Notes under the pieces: generated by a model
Seen by the model: the letters and a program-made list of their open reading frames with translations, nothing else
Databases searched by the model: none
Told to the model about the DNA's origin: nothing
Assembly: GCA_022641835.1 (NCBI GenBank)
Contig: CP048717.1
Location: forward strand, 620,001-684,000
Length of the DNA: 64,000 nucleotides
Source: Petasospora fabianii
Taxonomy: Eukaryota; Ascomycota; Saccharomycetes; Phaffomycetales; Wickerhamomycetaceae
Reading direction: 5' to 3'
Program-made: the position numbers and the translations under genes
In this document: positions 51,549 to 62,083 of the stretch, in pieces
Layout: each line of letters begins with the position of its first letter
Position numbering within the stretch: the first letter of the stretch is position 1

Positions 51549-54500
51549 ATGGAGCTTATACAGGGCCTTATGGCTCAGCAGAAAACACAATCGGCCGAGG
51601 AGATCATTCCGACGCTCTGTGACCGTCTTGCTCATGCTAGGCTTGCTTCGGATAAACGTGCTGCCATCCTCACTCTCAAGGGATTCGCACGTCAATATCG
51701 AGAGTCCGTCATCTCCAATGGTCTTCGTGCTCTTATATCCACTCTCCGGGAGTTTGCCGTGGATACAGACATCATCAAGGCATCCCTTGAGACGATTCTC
51801 GTCCTCTTCATCCGTGGGGAAAGTGAGGAAGATCAGACAAGAGCTTGGATCTCACAGCAGTCTCGTACGCAGAATGGTAAATACCCATCGCCATTGTTGA
51901 TGAAGCAGGAGGATGAGACATCCGCATTTGATCATTTCTCCCTCTGGATCGCAGATGAGATTACACAAAGCGAGGAAAACATCTCTGTAATTGTTTCACT
52001 CCTCGAGAATAATGACTTCTATGTGAGGTTGTACACACTTCAGTTGCTGGAAGCACTGGTTGCAATGCGTCCGAACAAGACCAAGGACTCGCTTCTTAAT
52101 GCACCTCTCGGAATCCCAGCATTGATCTCAGTGCTTGATGATCTCCATGATCCGGTCAAAAACGAGGCTGTCTTGCTCCTCATGGCCGTTGCTAATGACA
52201 ACTCCAACATCCAGAAGCTTGTTGCATTTGGTGACACTTTTGACAAACTTTTCGAGATCATCCATGAAGAAGGTGACATCAGAGGAAGTATTGTGGTCCA
52301 GGATTGTTTGACACTTCTCACCAATCTGTTGAAATACAATGTTTCAAACCAAAAGCTTTTCCTCGAGACTTACTGTCTTCCGAAGCTCGCTTTCCTCATT
52401 GCTGAGCCACTCGAGGATGATGATATCTTATGGAATGACCAGCGTCTTCAAAACATAATCATTGCACTGGAGATCATTGGGCTGTTCGTCATCGAGGGAA
52501 ACGAATCAACACTTAAAAACCAGAACTCACTTCACAACGCTGGCATCTTTGTCACTGTTCTTCGTCTTGCGTTCTCTCCATCAACCGACAACAAAATCAG
52601 GCCCCATGCCCTCCGCACCGTTGCTGTTCTCATGTCCAACAATCCAGACATTCAGCAGACGTTCAGTGAAATTGATGTCCCATACATTGATCCAAGTCTG
52701 CCGAAACAACTTCAGCGATTCAAAGATCCAGTCCCGGCTGTCGTTGCCCTCTTGAACTGGTGTTTATTTGTCAATTCAGTTCATGTATTTGATATACGCA
52801 TTACTGCCCTCGATGTACTGACAGCATACTTCGAAGGAAACAATGACAATAAACTGGCATTTCTTCAGGATCAGATCTCGGACTTCTACAACGAAGATAG
52901 AGATGATGAGGTCGAAGATGCAGAAGAAGAAGAAGAAGAAGAAGAAGAAGAAGAAGAAGAAGAAGAAGAAGAAGAAGAAGAAAAAGAAGAAGCTAAGACA
53001 GTTGTACCTGAACAAAATGGATCTCGTACCGATATCCCTCACACATCTGATGACTCGAATGGCTCTGAGACTAATCCAGCTACCAATGACTCTGCAGGCA
53101 CCAACGGTACGACATCAGCACTTGAGATGAAAGAAACACCAATCGCCAACATCTTCCAAGCTCTTCTTGAGTACGACCCAGAGTTGAAGCTCAACCCTTA
53201 CAAAGTGTGGTTCTCAGCAGTGATATTGATCAACCTGATCCAACACAACGATGATCTAAAGGCCCTTGTTCGTGGCGTCCATACTGGTGATGAAGATGCA
53301 GGTGAAGAGAAGATCTCTGCCATCCAGGCTATGTCGGGTCTTCTTGTCACAACACTTACGAACCAGTATCAGCGTGTCTCTGTGGGATATTTGCAGCTCT
53401 TGATTGTGTTGCTTTATGAGGACTTCGAATCTGTCGATGATTTCCTTGGCGATGTATCTAATGTCAAATCCTTGCTGCAGTATTTGGCACAACCATCTTC
53501 AGACGGTATTGTCCATGGCCTAATGACTGTCTTGATTGGTGTTGCATTTGAGTTTTCCAGTCAAAGCTCTCCGTTGTCTAGAGTTGATTTCCACTCTCTC
53601 ATCGTCAAGATGCTTGGAAAAGACAGTTATGGTTTTAAAGTGTTGCAATTCCGAGAAGACGAAGCGTTTGCCAATTTCAGTGAGGATGATATCTTAAAAC
53701 TCACCTGGGACGAGACAGGTTTGCCAAAAGTGTACTTCGTTCGTACTGTTGTATCTTTGATCAAGGACAATTACTACAGAATTAAGAATACCCTCAATCA
53801 GGACCCTGAACTGGAGTCTAATGGCCGAATCTCTTATGAGAAGTTTGAGGAACTCAACGATCACTACCATCAGTTGCAGAAGACGCACTCCGAGTATATG
53901 GAAAAGTCAACAACAACTCACAAAGAGATTACTGCCAACTTGGAGAAGACCACAGCCGATCTATCTAAGATCACCGAGGCACATGACTCTACTCAGAAAG
54001 AACTTGACGCCTTGAGGGTCACTCACGCTGAACTTGAGGCAAAGTTTGAGTCGACCAGCACTGCATTGGCCAACCTTGAGAAGCTTCATGCTGACCTTAC
54101 CGACTCGTCGGATAAACAATCCAAGGATATTGAGTCTACCACGCAACAGCTTGCCACCAAAGAAACACTCATTATCAACTTGAAACAAGAGCTCAAACAG
54201 GTCCAAGAGCAGAAGAAGAAGGCTGAGAATGACGTGAGTAAAATGAGTCGAGATTTGTTCCAGCTGAACACGAAAAAGGAAGAGTTGGAGAGGACCGTCA
54301 AAAAGCTCGAGAAGGACGTCCAGAAGAATGTTAAACATCAAGAAAAGCTGGAGCAGTCACTGAAACAGAAGGAAGCTGAAGCGTCAGATCTGAAGACGAG
54401 GCTGGGTGAAGCCATGAAAGAGCTGAAGACCGCTGAAAGTACTAAGACTACTCTTCAGAGATCTATTGATGAGCACAAGTCCAAAGGCTCAGAGAATAAG

Positions 54501-56990
54501 ATGTTGATTGACCAGATGACTGAGAAGCTGAGATCTATTGCAACTACTTGCAACGAGTTGGCATCTGCCAAGGCTGCCTTGGAAGAGGAGTCTGCGACTC
54601 TCAAAGCAACATCATCAAGAGAGCTCGAATTATACAAGTCCAAGGTCGCCGATCTCGAGGCGTCGAGCAAGGATCTTCAGTCTTTAACTGACAAGTTGAG
54701 CGCTGACAAGGACCAGCTCGAGTCTACTCTTCAGGCTACCAAATCCGAGCATGTGTCTGCCATTCAGAAGCTGGAGGGTGAGAACCAGGAATTACAGAAG
54801 AACATTTCGGACTTGAAAGCGGAGTTGGAAACCAGCAAAGATCTGTCTGGTAAGCATGAGGAACAGATCAATTCGTTAACTACCCAGTTAAAATCTACGA
54901 AGGATGAGCTGAGTGGTTTGAAGGAGGCACATTCCATCTCTGTGAAAGAGACTGCGGACTCTCATCATAAAGCACTAAGTGCTGTTCAGAAGGAGTTGAG
55001 CTCTCACAAGGAGACTCACAAGTCTAAGATTGGTGAACTTCAGACTAGAATTGCTGAGTTGACCAAGGCTGAAGAGGCTGCTACCAAAGAGCTCGACAGC
55101 CACAAGAATGACATTGCTCAGGCCAAAAAGGATTTGGAAAAGAAAAATTCCAAGCTGGAGTCACTTGAAAAGCAACTAGGCGAGAGGAAGACTGAAATAG
55201 AGGTTCTGAAGTCTTCAAATGCTGCTTTGGAGACGAAGCTTAAAGACTCCGATGAGAAGTCCAAGAACAAGTTGAGCGAGCTACAGCAGACTGTTGATCA
55301 ATTGACCAAGACAAAAACTGATCTTGAGACTGAGCTTGACGAATTGGCACTCGAGCTGGAGAGTAAGGAGTCTGAAAGCAAAAACGAGATTAGAAACTTG
55401 TCCGAGAAGATCAAGTCTGTGGAAGAAGAGAAGAAGTCGCTTTCCTCAACACTTGAGATAATTTCCCAAAGAATCGAAACCAAGGACATGGAGTCTCAGT
55501 CTTTGAACAAGAGCTTGAAGGCGAAGACTTCTGAGATCGAGGAGGTTACAAAATCGAAGAACGCTTTGGAAACAGAGAAAAAATCCATGGAACAGTCTCT
55601 GGAGAAGTCACAGGAACAGGTTGAGACACTGCAGGTTGAAATTGGTACTTTACAGGAGAACCTTGAGACCACTACTGAAAAACTCAGCAAGTCTGAGGCA
55701 GCTCTCAAGGCCGCCAATCAACGTTTGGAAGACCAAAAGAAATCATGGTCTGAAAAGGTGACTGTTTTGGAGAGGGAGATCAAGACATTGAAGGAGTCTA
55801 TTGAGAAGAAGAACACCGAGTTTGAGAAAGAGCGTACACTGTTGAGTGAAAACTCTAGCTCCACCACCAAGGAGTACTCTGAGAAGGTGACCAAGCTTGA
55901 AGAAGAGCTCCAGAAGCTTCAGACATCATCTGGTACTAAGACTGAGGAGCTTGAGAAAGCCAAGCAGAATTTAGAAGAGACCATAGCCGATCTCCGTTCC
56001 GGAAATGAATCACTAACCTCTGATCTTAAGTCTAAGGATGCCAAGGTCACCGAACTCAAGACCAACATCAAGGAATTGGAGAAGAAAATCAAGGATCTCG
56101 AGAGAAAGCATATCGAGGCACTTAAGGACACTGCTAATGTTGCTACACTTGAGGCTAACCTAAAAGAAAAGGACGGAACCATCCAAGGTCTGAAGTCTGA
56201 TCTCAAAGAGAAGGAGGATGAAGCCAAGGACCTCAAGAAGAAGCTTGACACTTCTGTTGGCGTGATTGAGAAGCTCGAGAGGGATGCTGAACGCCTTGAG
56301 AAGGAAGCCGAGTCCGAGACTACTAAATCCTCATCTATCAAAGCTACTCTCGAGGCTAAGGTCAAGACACTTGAGACCGAGTTGTCGTCATTGAAGAAGC
56401 AGAATGCTAAACTGACTGCTGACATTGATGGTGCTTCTTCTAAGAGTGTGACCGAGATTGAACAGAAACAGAATGAGATTGAGGAGCTCAAGAAGAGGGC
56501 TTCGACTACGGAGGCGGACCTAAAGACCGCTAAGGCATCATTGATCAAAGCGGAAGAGTCCGAGAATGCCTCAAAGAAAAAGCTTCTAGAGGTGATGGAA
56601 TCTGCCAAATCCGAGAAAGAGTCAATGCAAACTGAGATTTCTACACTGAAGAAGTCTGTGGAAGAATCCGAGAAACTGACCAAGGATATTGAAGCGGTAA
56701 AGGAGAAGAACGCTAATCTTTCGAGGGATCTTGAAAGTGCCAAGTCATCATCTACAGACATTGATAAATTCAAGAAGGAGAACGATGAGTTGAAACAAAA
56801 GCTGGAGGACTTCAAGAAAACCATGGTTGCTAGATCTGAGCTTGATGACCTTATGCTTGTTCTCGATGACCTGGATGACAAGAAGAAGAAATATAAGGAA
56901 AAGGTCAAATCTCTAGGTGGTGATGTCTCCAGCGATGAAGAGGATGAAGAAGACGACGACGACGATGATGACGATAGTGACGAGGAATGA
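51549..56990 (+). CDS. USO1: Vesicle tethering protein Uso1/p115
   Basis: Golgi tether that captures ER-derived COPII vesicles with Ypt1 and SNAREs. 1813 residues against 1790 in S. cerevisiae. The N-terminal armadillo-like head (about 1-740) includes family blocks such as LCDRLAHARLASDKRAAI and LLENNDFYVRLYTLQLLEAL. A coiled coil runs from about 765 to 1790 and is very Lys/Glu/Ser-rich. The protein ends in an acidic Asp/Glu stretch. Odd point: a run of 20 Glu codons (52923-52982) interrupts the head at about residues 459-478, encoded by a pure GAA repeat. No intron is needed. Confidence 0.95.
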   Translation: MELIQGLMAQQKTQSAEEIIPTLCDRLAHARLASDKRAAILTLKGFARQYRESVISNGLRALISTLREFAVDTDIIKASLETILVLFIRGESEEDQTRAWISQQSRTQNGKYPSPLLMKQEDETSAFDHFSLWIADEITQSEENISVIVSLLENNDFYVRLYTLQLLEALVAMRPNKTKDSLLNAPLGIPALISVLDDLHDPVKNEAVLLLMAVANDNSNIQKLVAFGDTFDKLFEIIHEEGDIRGSIVVQDCLTLLTNLLKYNVSNQKLFLETYCLPKLAFLIAEPLEDDDILWNDQRLQNIIIALEIIGLFVIEGNESTLKNQNSLHNAGIFVTVLRLAFSPSTDNKIRPHALRTVAVLMSNNPDIQQTFSEIDVPYIDPSLPKQLQRFKDPVPAVVALLNWCLFVNSVHVFDIRITALDVLTAYFEGNNDNKLAFLQDQISDFYNEDRDDEVEDAEEEEEEEEEEEEEEEEEEEEKEEAKTVVPEQNGSRTDIPHTSDDSNGSETNPATNDSAGTNGTTSALEMKETPIANIFQALLEYDPELKLNPYKVWFSAVILINLIQHNDDLKALVRGVHTGDEDAGEEKISAIQAMSGLLVTTLTNQYQRVSVGYLQLLIVLLYEDFESVDDFLGDVSNVKSLLQYLAQPSSDGIVHGLMTVLIGVAFEFSSQSSPLSRVDFHSLIVKMLGKDSYGFKVLQFREDEAFANFSEDDILKLTWDETGLPKVYFVRTVVSLIKDNYYRIKNTLNQDPELESNGRISYEKFEELNDHYHQLQKTHSEYMEKSTTTHKEITANLEKTTADLSKITEAHDSTQKELDALRVTHAELEAKFESTSTALANLEKLHADLTDSSDKQSKDIESTTQQLATKETLIINLKQELKQVQEQKKKAENDVSKMSRDLFQLNTKKEELERTVKKLEKDVQKNVKHQEKLEQSLKQKEAEASDLKTRLGEAMKELKTAESTKTTLQRSIDEHKSKGSENKMLIDQMTEKLRSIATTCNELASAKAALEEESATLKATSSRELELYKSKVADLEASSKDLQSLTDKLSADKDQLESTLQATKSEHVSAIQKLEGENQELQKNISDLKAELETSKDLSGKHEEQINSLTTQLKSTKDELSGLKEAHSISVKETADSHHKALSAVQKELSSHKETHKSKIGELQTRIAELTKAEEAATKELDSHKNDIAQAKKDLEKKNSKLESLEKQLGERKTEIEVLKSSNAALETKLKDSDEKSKNKLSELQQTVDQLTKTKTDLETELDELALELESKESESKNEIRNLSEKIKSVEEEKKSLSSTLEIISQRIETKDMESQSLNKSLKAKTSEIEEVTKSKNALETEKKSMEQSLEKSQEQVETLQVEIGTLQENLETTTEKLSKSEAALKAANQRLEDQKKSWSEKVTVLEREIKTLKESIEKKNTEFEKERTLLSENSSSTTKEYSEKVTKLEEELQKLQTSSGTKTEELEKAKQNLEETIADLRSGNESLTSDLKSKDAKVTELKTNIKELEKKIKDLERKHIEALKDTANVATLEANLKEKDGTIQGLKSDLKEKEDEAKDLKKKLDTSVGVIEKLERDAERLEKEAESETTKSSSIKATLEAKVKTLETELSSLKKQNAKLTADIDGASSKSVTEIEQKQNEIEELKKRASTTEADLKTAKASLIKAEESENASKKKLLEVMESAKSEKESMQTEISTLKKSVEESEKLTKDIEAVKEKNANLSRDLESAKSSSTDIDKFKKENDELKQKLEDFKKTMVARSELDDLMLVLDDLDDKKKKYKEKVKSLGGDVSSDEEDEEDDDDDDDDSDEE
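52923..52991 (+). repeat. GAA trinucleotide microsatellite in USO1
   Basis: Twenty uninterrupted GAA codons (52923-52982), then AAA and two more GAA. It encodes a poly-Glu run within the armadillo head of Uso1. Antisense and other-frame ORFs made of poly-Phe or poly-Lys here are by-products. Confidence 0.95.
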
Positions 56991-57091
56991 TAGACTTGCA
57001 CACTAAAACTACATTTGCATACACATGTACTATTGTGAGCTTTAAAATCATGATAGATCATTCGTTAAATTTGGTCCCTATTGTAAGCTGC

Positions 57092-58387
57092 TTACTTAAC
57101 AAGCGAATGATCTGGAACCTTACCCCTACCATACCCGTCTTTTCCATAGTAATCCATCGGGTAGTAGTCCTTATTCCACATTCTGTCCTTTTCCATCATA
57201 ACCATAGCCTCGTAAGGTGTCAGTAAGGGTTTGTTGAAGGCATAACCCCAGTCAATGGAGAGCCTTGGACAAGCAACCTGGACAAATGCATCAATGTCGT
57301 CAAACATTGCAAGCTTCTGCGGGAAGATCTCAGACAAGATGATCTTAACCACAGTTTTACCCCTCTCGGTCAACTCCTTCTCCAGCGTAGCCAAAGTGTT
57401 GACATTTCCTTGTCTTCCCAAGGCACCGAGTACCAAACCAATCTTCTTAGCATTTCTCGCGGTATCAACTGCAGACTCTCGGACTTCAATCATCTGCTGC
57501 TGGTCGTAATACTCTCGTGTGAACTTTCTGTTGTATGGGTCATATCTGTAAGCCGGAATCTCTGGATTGTGAATCATGGCAGACTCGAGATGGAAACGAC
57601 CATCACCAACGTATACCATGGCGTCGATTTCTTCCTTGTCCATTCTCTGAGATGTGCATCCAAGAACTTCACCCTTGGAGAGTGGCATAATCTGCGGTGG
57701 GATGGTATAAAGTGGCTTCTCTGGGTCACTAGCAAGCTTATCACGGATACCGTGGATGGTTGGGTTGAATTGGATGGTACCGAATGTAGCGATGCGTGTG
57801 CCAGCTTGGAAGTTTCTCTTGAGTGTGTTCATGAGATGTGTTTCGTCGATGGCGATTGTGACAAAGATGTAGAGGACCTTGATAAGGGTGATGTCGATTG
57901 GGACGAGACATGAGTGTGCGTAGTGTACGATAAAGTCACAATCCAGCGAACGGGCAGTGAAGTCGTCGATACAGCAGGCACCGTAGGAGACATCACCCAT
58001 AACGACAGTCTCACATTGGCAGAACTGCTCGAGGATGTCAGAGATCACGAGAGAGTAGATCAACAACCCTTCCGGCATCTGAAGTGCGACTCTCTTGGCC
58101 TTGTTCTTCTTGATGTTCCAAACGGTTTTGTGGATCTCAAAATTGTAGTTCGAGGGCAGAAGCTTCACAGCCTCGTTGAGCTCCTTATCGTTGAGAATCT
58201 CTTCTGGGATCTGCGTGGCAGCACGACCTACGTGGGCTCTGGTTCTTGATGACTTGACAAGTGTGCCATCTGCCTCAGTTGCAGGTGCGTCTCTTCTTCC
58301 CACGAATCTGCGCTTGGGCACACGCTTGAGTGGCTTTGGCTCCTCAGCCGTTTTCTGTGGTGTAACTTCGGGTTCAGTGGTCATCAT
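57092..58387 (-). CDS. DPH1: Diphthamide synthesis radical enzyme subunit Dph1
   Basis: With Dph2 transfers the aminocarboxypropyl group of S-adenosylmethionine to a histidine of EF-2, the first step of diphthamide synthesis. 431 residues, close to yeast Dph1 (425). The three [4Fe-4S] cysteine positions are visible: Cys138/139 in YGACCIDDF, Cys244 in EVLGCTS and Cys373 in VACPRLSIDW. Further family blocks are QMPEGLLIYSL and AHSCLVPID. A Lys/Arg-rich N-terminus precedes the core. It shares a 207-base divergent promoter with SHQ1, which contains a poly-A run (about 58475-58487). Confidence 0.96.
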   Translation of the reverse strand: MMTTEPEVTPQKTAEEPKPLKRVPKRRFVGRRDAPATEADGTLVKSSRTRAHVGRAATQIPEEILNDKELNEAVKLLPSNYNFEIHKTVWNIKKNKAKRVALQMPEGLLIYSLVISDILEQFCQCETVVMGDVSYGACCIDDFTARSLDCDFIVHYAHSCLVPIDITLIKVLYIFVTIAIDETHLMNTLKRNFQAGTRIATFGTIQFNPTIHGIRDKLASDPEKPLYTIPPQIMPLSKGEVLGCTSQRMDKEEIDAMVYVGDGRFHLESAMIHNPEIPAYRYDPYNRKFTREYYDQQQMIEVRESAVDTARNAKKIGLVLGALGRQGNVNTLATLEKELTERGKTVVKIILSEIFPQKLAMFDDIDAFVQVACPRLSIDWGYAFNKPLLTPYEAMVMMEKDRMWNKDYYPMDYYGKDGYGRGKVPDHSLVK

Positions 58388-58594
58388 AGAGTCTATGAAT
58401 ATGGTAGTTTAGCCCCCTGTAGACGCTACTGTGCCACTGGCTAACTCCAATTATTCATAGGCTAAAGGTGGTGCAAAAAAAAAAAAATAGAGCACATCGG
58501 TCAGGGCACACATCCATACAAAAATTGCATGCCACATAATGTCATCTCCACTAAACACAATCGGTCAAGAAAAGGGCCCAATCACACATTAACG

Positions 58595-60097
58595 ATGCTG
58601 ACTCCTCGTTTCACCTGCCGTCAGGATGACGAGTTTGTGTACATCGACATCACCGTGTCTCACATCCGTTTCGATGCACCAGGTGTTCAAATCGTTGTTG
58701 AAAACGAGCTACTTGTGTTCTCTCTATCACCATATTATCTCCGTCTTCGATTTGACAAGCCATTGATTGACGATGAGGAGCGCTCGAGTGCACAATATGA
58801 GTCAAAGGAGGAGTGTATCAAGGTCAAAATCCCGAAGTTAAACAAAGGGGATGTCTTCGAAGATTTGGACCTTCCTGCAAAGTTGATGGCTAGAAGTGGA
58901 GAAACACAACAACCGACTGGTGAGCCACCTGAAGCCCTGGATTCTAAGCAGTTATTGCAAGAGATTGGAATTTCTACAGCTGATGAAGGTATGATACGTG
59001 AAGCAGATATTGCCATTGCAGAAGGGGAGCAGAAGGAGAAGGAGAGGTCGACAAGACCACTCATTGAAGAGTTGCCAGATCAGAAGAGTGATCTCGAGAA
59101 GACAGCAGCAGAGGCAGAGCAGTTTAACTGGGAAATTAACCAAACATTTGAAGATGATTCTACGATCAAGACCAAGTACGGGTTTGACAATCAGTATGAC
59201 TCCGTCGTCGGGGTCTCCATTTCAAATGGTAATGACATCAATGAGCTCGATGACCCTGAACATACATCTCCAAACGACAGAATCAAAGAACGCCTTCTGA
59301 AGGAAAACTTCAAATTTGACCCGGAGTACTATGCGGCAGACTACATGACAGCGAAGTATGCAGATGAGGACGAATACTCTCCAGTGAAGGACCTTCTCAA
59401 GTACAACAACCCACTCATCACTAACGATGACCTTGCATTCACACAACAAGAAAACGACCTTATGATTGATCTACCATCGAAATCTTACGTTGTATCCAAC
59501 CCACGTCCACTCTATTATACTATAATATCACTTTTGTTCTCGTACTCCTTTGAGATGCGTCAGACAGAAGGAGAATTCACATCTGAGTCTGCTTGGTCCA
59601 TTGGAAAACTGACCCCACAAATTGCCACTCTGGATACACAGATCATTCTCCCAGATGTGACTAGTGTGAACATCATTAAGGCGACCATAATTACGGGTGT
59701 TAGACGTGCATTGTCATATCCTCTCAATAGAAACTACGAGCTTGTGATGGCGGCATGGAGGGACGCCGTGGCGATCTTGGGCAGAGGAAAGAAGGCTGTT
59801 ATCAAGGCGTTATTGGCAACTAGGGAGCCATTTAGGTTCCATGACATTTATTATTGTTACAATAAGGTGCTGTTGGAGGATCTTGTGAACTGGTTGGTGA
59901 AGGATGCTAGAGATAATGACTTTGTTTTGAAGTCTTTGAGTAAAGAGGTGGAGAAGCATTTGAACACCCTTGAGAAAACCGAAATTGTGTTTGAACAATT
60001 AGATGATGAGGGTGATGTTGATACCTCGTTGAATATTGCTGAGATTGAGCAACTGGCTGAACAGATGTACAACGAGCAGGGCAATGCTCAGCAGTGA
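58595..60097 (+). CDS. SHQ1: Shq1, box H/ACA snoRNP assembly chaperone
   Basis: Chaperone that holds the pseudouridine synthase Cbf5 until H/ACA snoRNPs are assembled. The start MLTPRFTCRQDDEFVYIDI is the CS (Hsp20-like) domain of the family; an upstream in-frame ATG at 58529 adds 22 residues with no homology. 500 residues (yeast Shq1 is 507). An acidic linker lies between about 130 and 245. The C-terminal SHQ1 domain follows (LKENFKFDPEYYAADYM, then the SYPLNRNYELVMAAWRDA block, LEDLVNWLVKD). Confidence 0.93.
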   Translation: MLTPRFTCRQDDEFVYIDITVSHIRFDAPGVQIVVENELLVFSLSPYYLRLRFDKPLIDDEERSSAQYESKEECIKVKIPKLNKGDVFEDLDLPAKLMARSGETQQPTGEPPEALDSKQLLQEIGISTADEGMIREADIAIAEGEQKEKERSTRPLIEELPDQKSDLEKTAAEAEQFNWEINQTFEDDSTIKTKYGFDNQYDSVVGVSISNGNDINELDDPEHTSPNDRIKERLLKENFKFDPEYYAADYMTAKYADEDEYSPVKDLLKYNNPLITNDDLAFTQQENDLMIDLPSKSYVVSNPRPLYYTIISLLFSYSFEMRQTEGEFTSESAWSIGKLTPQIATLDTQIILPDVTSVNIIKATIITGVRRALSYPLNRNYELVMAAWRDAVAILGRGKKAVIKALLATREPFRFHDIYYCYNKVLLEDLVNWLVKDARDNDFVLKSLSKEVEKHLNTLEKTEIVFEQLDDEGDVDTSLNIAEIEQLAEQMYNEQGNAQQ

Positions 60098-60319
60098 CCT
60101 ACCAGGCATTGGTTGTGATTGCAATTACATCTGAGCGTCAGCACATGCATAAGTAGACATCATTCATGTAAACAAGGGGTATATAAAAGGTGTGAGATCA
60201 TAGTGATAAAAACTCATAAAAGTAGAAGCGAACGTAACAATGCATAAATTTCCCATGATGTAACCAATGTCTTAAAACCATAATATGACAAACAACGATT
60301 TAAACAAACCAGCTCCGAA

Positions 60320-61465
60320 TCACACAGAGCTCAAGATGTTATTAGCAAACTTTGGACCCGAGCTAGGAGTAGCATTCCCCTCTTCAAATTTCTTCACCAA
60401 TGGACCAACTTTTGGTGCTGTCCCAGTCTTGAGCTCTTCAGTTCTCATTGCACTCTCCGATTTTCTCGTCTTAGAACTGGACTGATCTGGATTATAGGTG
60501 AACTGTTCCGATCTTGAGCGGGCGTGTTTCACCATTCTTGCAGGCTTTGGTAATACCACTGTGTCTTTCTTCTTCTCGGTCTCAGAGGGACCTTCATCCT
60601 CGGTGGCATCTGCCTCGTCATCTAGATCTCTAGAGTCACGACGTCTTTTCTTCCCCGGGTTCTCATTGATAAACTGGATTTGGTTCATTGTGCCCATGAG
60701 ACCACCAGCTGGCTGATGCTGCTGCACTGGAGAGTGTACATGGATGTTCGGGACAGGCGTTTGGTGGAATACAGGTGTGGACATGGTTCTCTTGTGTGCT
60801 GGTGATGTTGGGTAGCGCTTCTCGAGTTGAGCAACGGCTGCGGCCCCGATCTTTGCAGGTGAATTTGGTCGTTGTAGAGCCTGCTGTTGAAAGGAGACTG
60901 GTGGACCAAGATTGCCGTAGGTCTGTGTGGGTTGGGGCATCTGTTGTGGCTGATGGTAGCCCGAATATAGGGTTCTTTGAGGTGAAGGTATCGGAGGGGC
61001 CTGACGCATCTGTTGAGGGATCATATGTGGTTGTGGAGGTGGTGGTTGATTTGCCTGGCGTTGCATTGGCATTGGTTGGGCTTGTGGCTGTCGTAAAGGA
61101 GTCGGAGGAGCCATTGTAGCATCTGGAGTCGCCTGCTGAGGTTGCTGAGGTTGCTGGGATGCCAGTCTCATGAGTAGCTCGTCGTTGGGTGTTTCTCCAG
61201 AAAAGAGGGAAGGGATGAGTGCTGGTGGAACGCTGACAGCCAGAGCACGGTTCATGAGCTCCAGAGACTTTGTAAGTAGTTCCGAGCGGAAGAATTGCTG
61301 CTTCGTCACCTCTTTTTCCTTCTGGAGTTGAATCAAAGCCACTAGTGCCTCCTCAGAGTAGGGCCACTCAACAGGCGTGTTCCCCAGGCCGAGAAGCTGT
61401 GCCAGGGAGGGCTCAATGGCGCGTTCCTCCAGGGATTCGCTCTTCTGCTTCTGCCCGTGCTCCAT
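60320..61465 (-). CDS. Unrecognised Gln/Pro-rich protein with N-terminal helix
   Basis: I do not recognise this protein. 381 residues. The N-terminal 85 residues look folded and helical: a WPYSEEALVALIQLQ segment, then a charged helix KEKEVTKQQFFRSELL and VPPALIPSLF. From about 100 to 260 the chain is Gln/Pro-rich and low in complexity, with an SPAHKR-type motif near 220. A bipartite-like basic patch KKRRRDSRD near 275 could be a nuclear localisation signal. The rest is Ser/Lys-rich. This layout suggests a nuclear or transcription-related protein, which is inference only. It is convergent with SHQ1 (222 bases between stops). Confidence 0.7.
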   Translation of the reverse strand: MEHGQKQKSESLEERAIEPSLAQLLGLGNTPVEWPYSEEALVALIQLQKEKEVTKQQFFRSELLTKSLELMNRALAVSVPPALIPSLFSGETPNDELLMRLASQQPQQPQQATPDATMAPPTPLRQPQAQPMPMQRQANQPPPPQPHMIPQQMRQAPPIPSPQRTLYSGYHQPQQMPQPTQTYGNLGPPVSFQQQALQRPNSPAKIGAAAVAQLEKRYPTSPAHKRTMSTPVFHQTPVPNIHVHSPVQQHQPAGGLMGTMNQIQFINENPGKKRRRDSRDLDDEADATEDEGPSETEKKKDTVVLPKPARMVKHARSRSEQFTYNPDQSSSKTRKSESAMRTEELKTGTAPKVGPLVKKFEEGNATPSSGPKFANNILSSV

Positions 61466-62083
61466 TTATGGTGCTTGTTACCTCAGGCTCGGAGTCTTGG
61501 GCAAGAGAAACTGGTTCCAGAGGAGCCCTTTATGTTGACATCAAAAAAATGGCTTTTGCAAAAGCTGCCCGATGCGGTAAGCATTTGACGTCTCAAGTTA
61601 TCGCGCGTTCCAAATCTGGTCTAATCCAGGCCCAAAGCGGAAGGAAAGACGAGACAGGGCGAGATGGCAGACAGCAAGACAGGAGCCATTGATAAAATTT
61701 TGGATGAGAAACCGGATAGGTAAGATGCTTAAGTCATCAACTACCTCTCCCTCAACAGAATTCATCTTCAACACACAGACACCACACACAAAGGGAACCC
61801 CCCTCCCGCACTAAAATCCCATTTCGAGTTTCAGTACGCGGCTGCCCTTCTTTAAAAAAAGATTCTGTCACCATGACAACATTACCATATCCGGTAATTA
61901 CCGCTTTCAGCCGTTTGGGAGCTTTCAAACGGCCCCCCGGCATCAGCTCAAGCACCAAACGGCGCAACAACCGGTCAACTGTACGCTCTGGGTCCGATAA
62001 GCCTGAGAGATCCGTGCACACGGCAAAATTTTCCAATTGCCGTCTTAAACAATTCGTTTCTCAAACCACCTGAACTCATCTGT
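61466..62083. other. Divergent promoter region, orphan gene / LAP2
   Basis: This is 618 bases. It contains a 19-codon ORF at 61664-61723 (MADSKTGAIDKILDEKPDR) whose end carries a donor-like GTAAGA. I could not find a convincing branch point or a recognisable second exon, so it is not annotated as a gene. No RNA or repeat is seen. Confidence 0.4.

Noticed and set aside
52776-53130. Poly-Phe and poly-Lys ORFs across the GAA tract
   Set aside because: Other reading frames of the GAA repeat in USO1, without independent content.
55919-57061. 380-codon Ser-rich minus-strand ORF
   Set aside because: Antisense to the Lys/Glu/Ser-rich coiled coil of USO1, where reversed codons rarely make stops.
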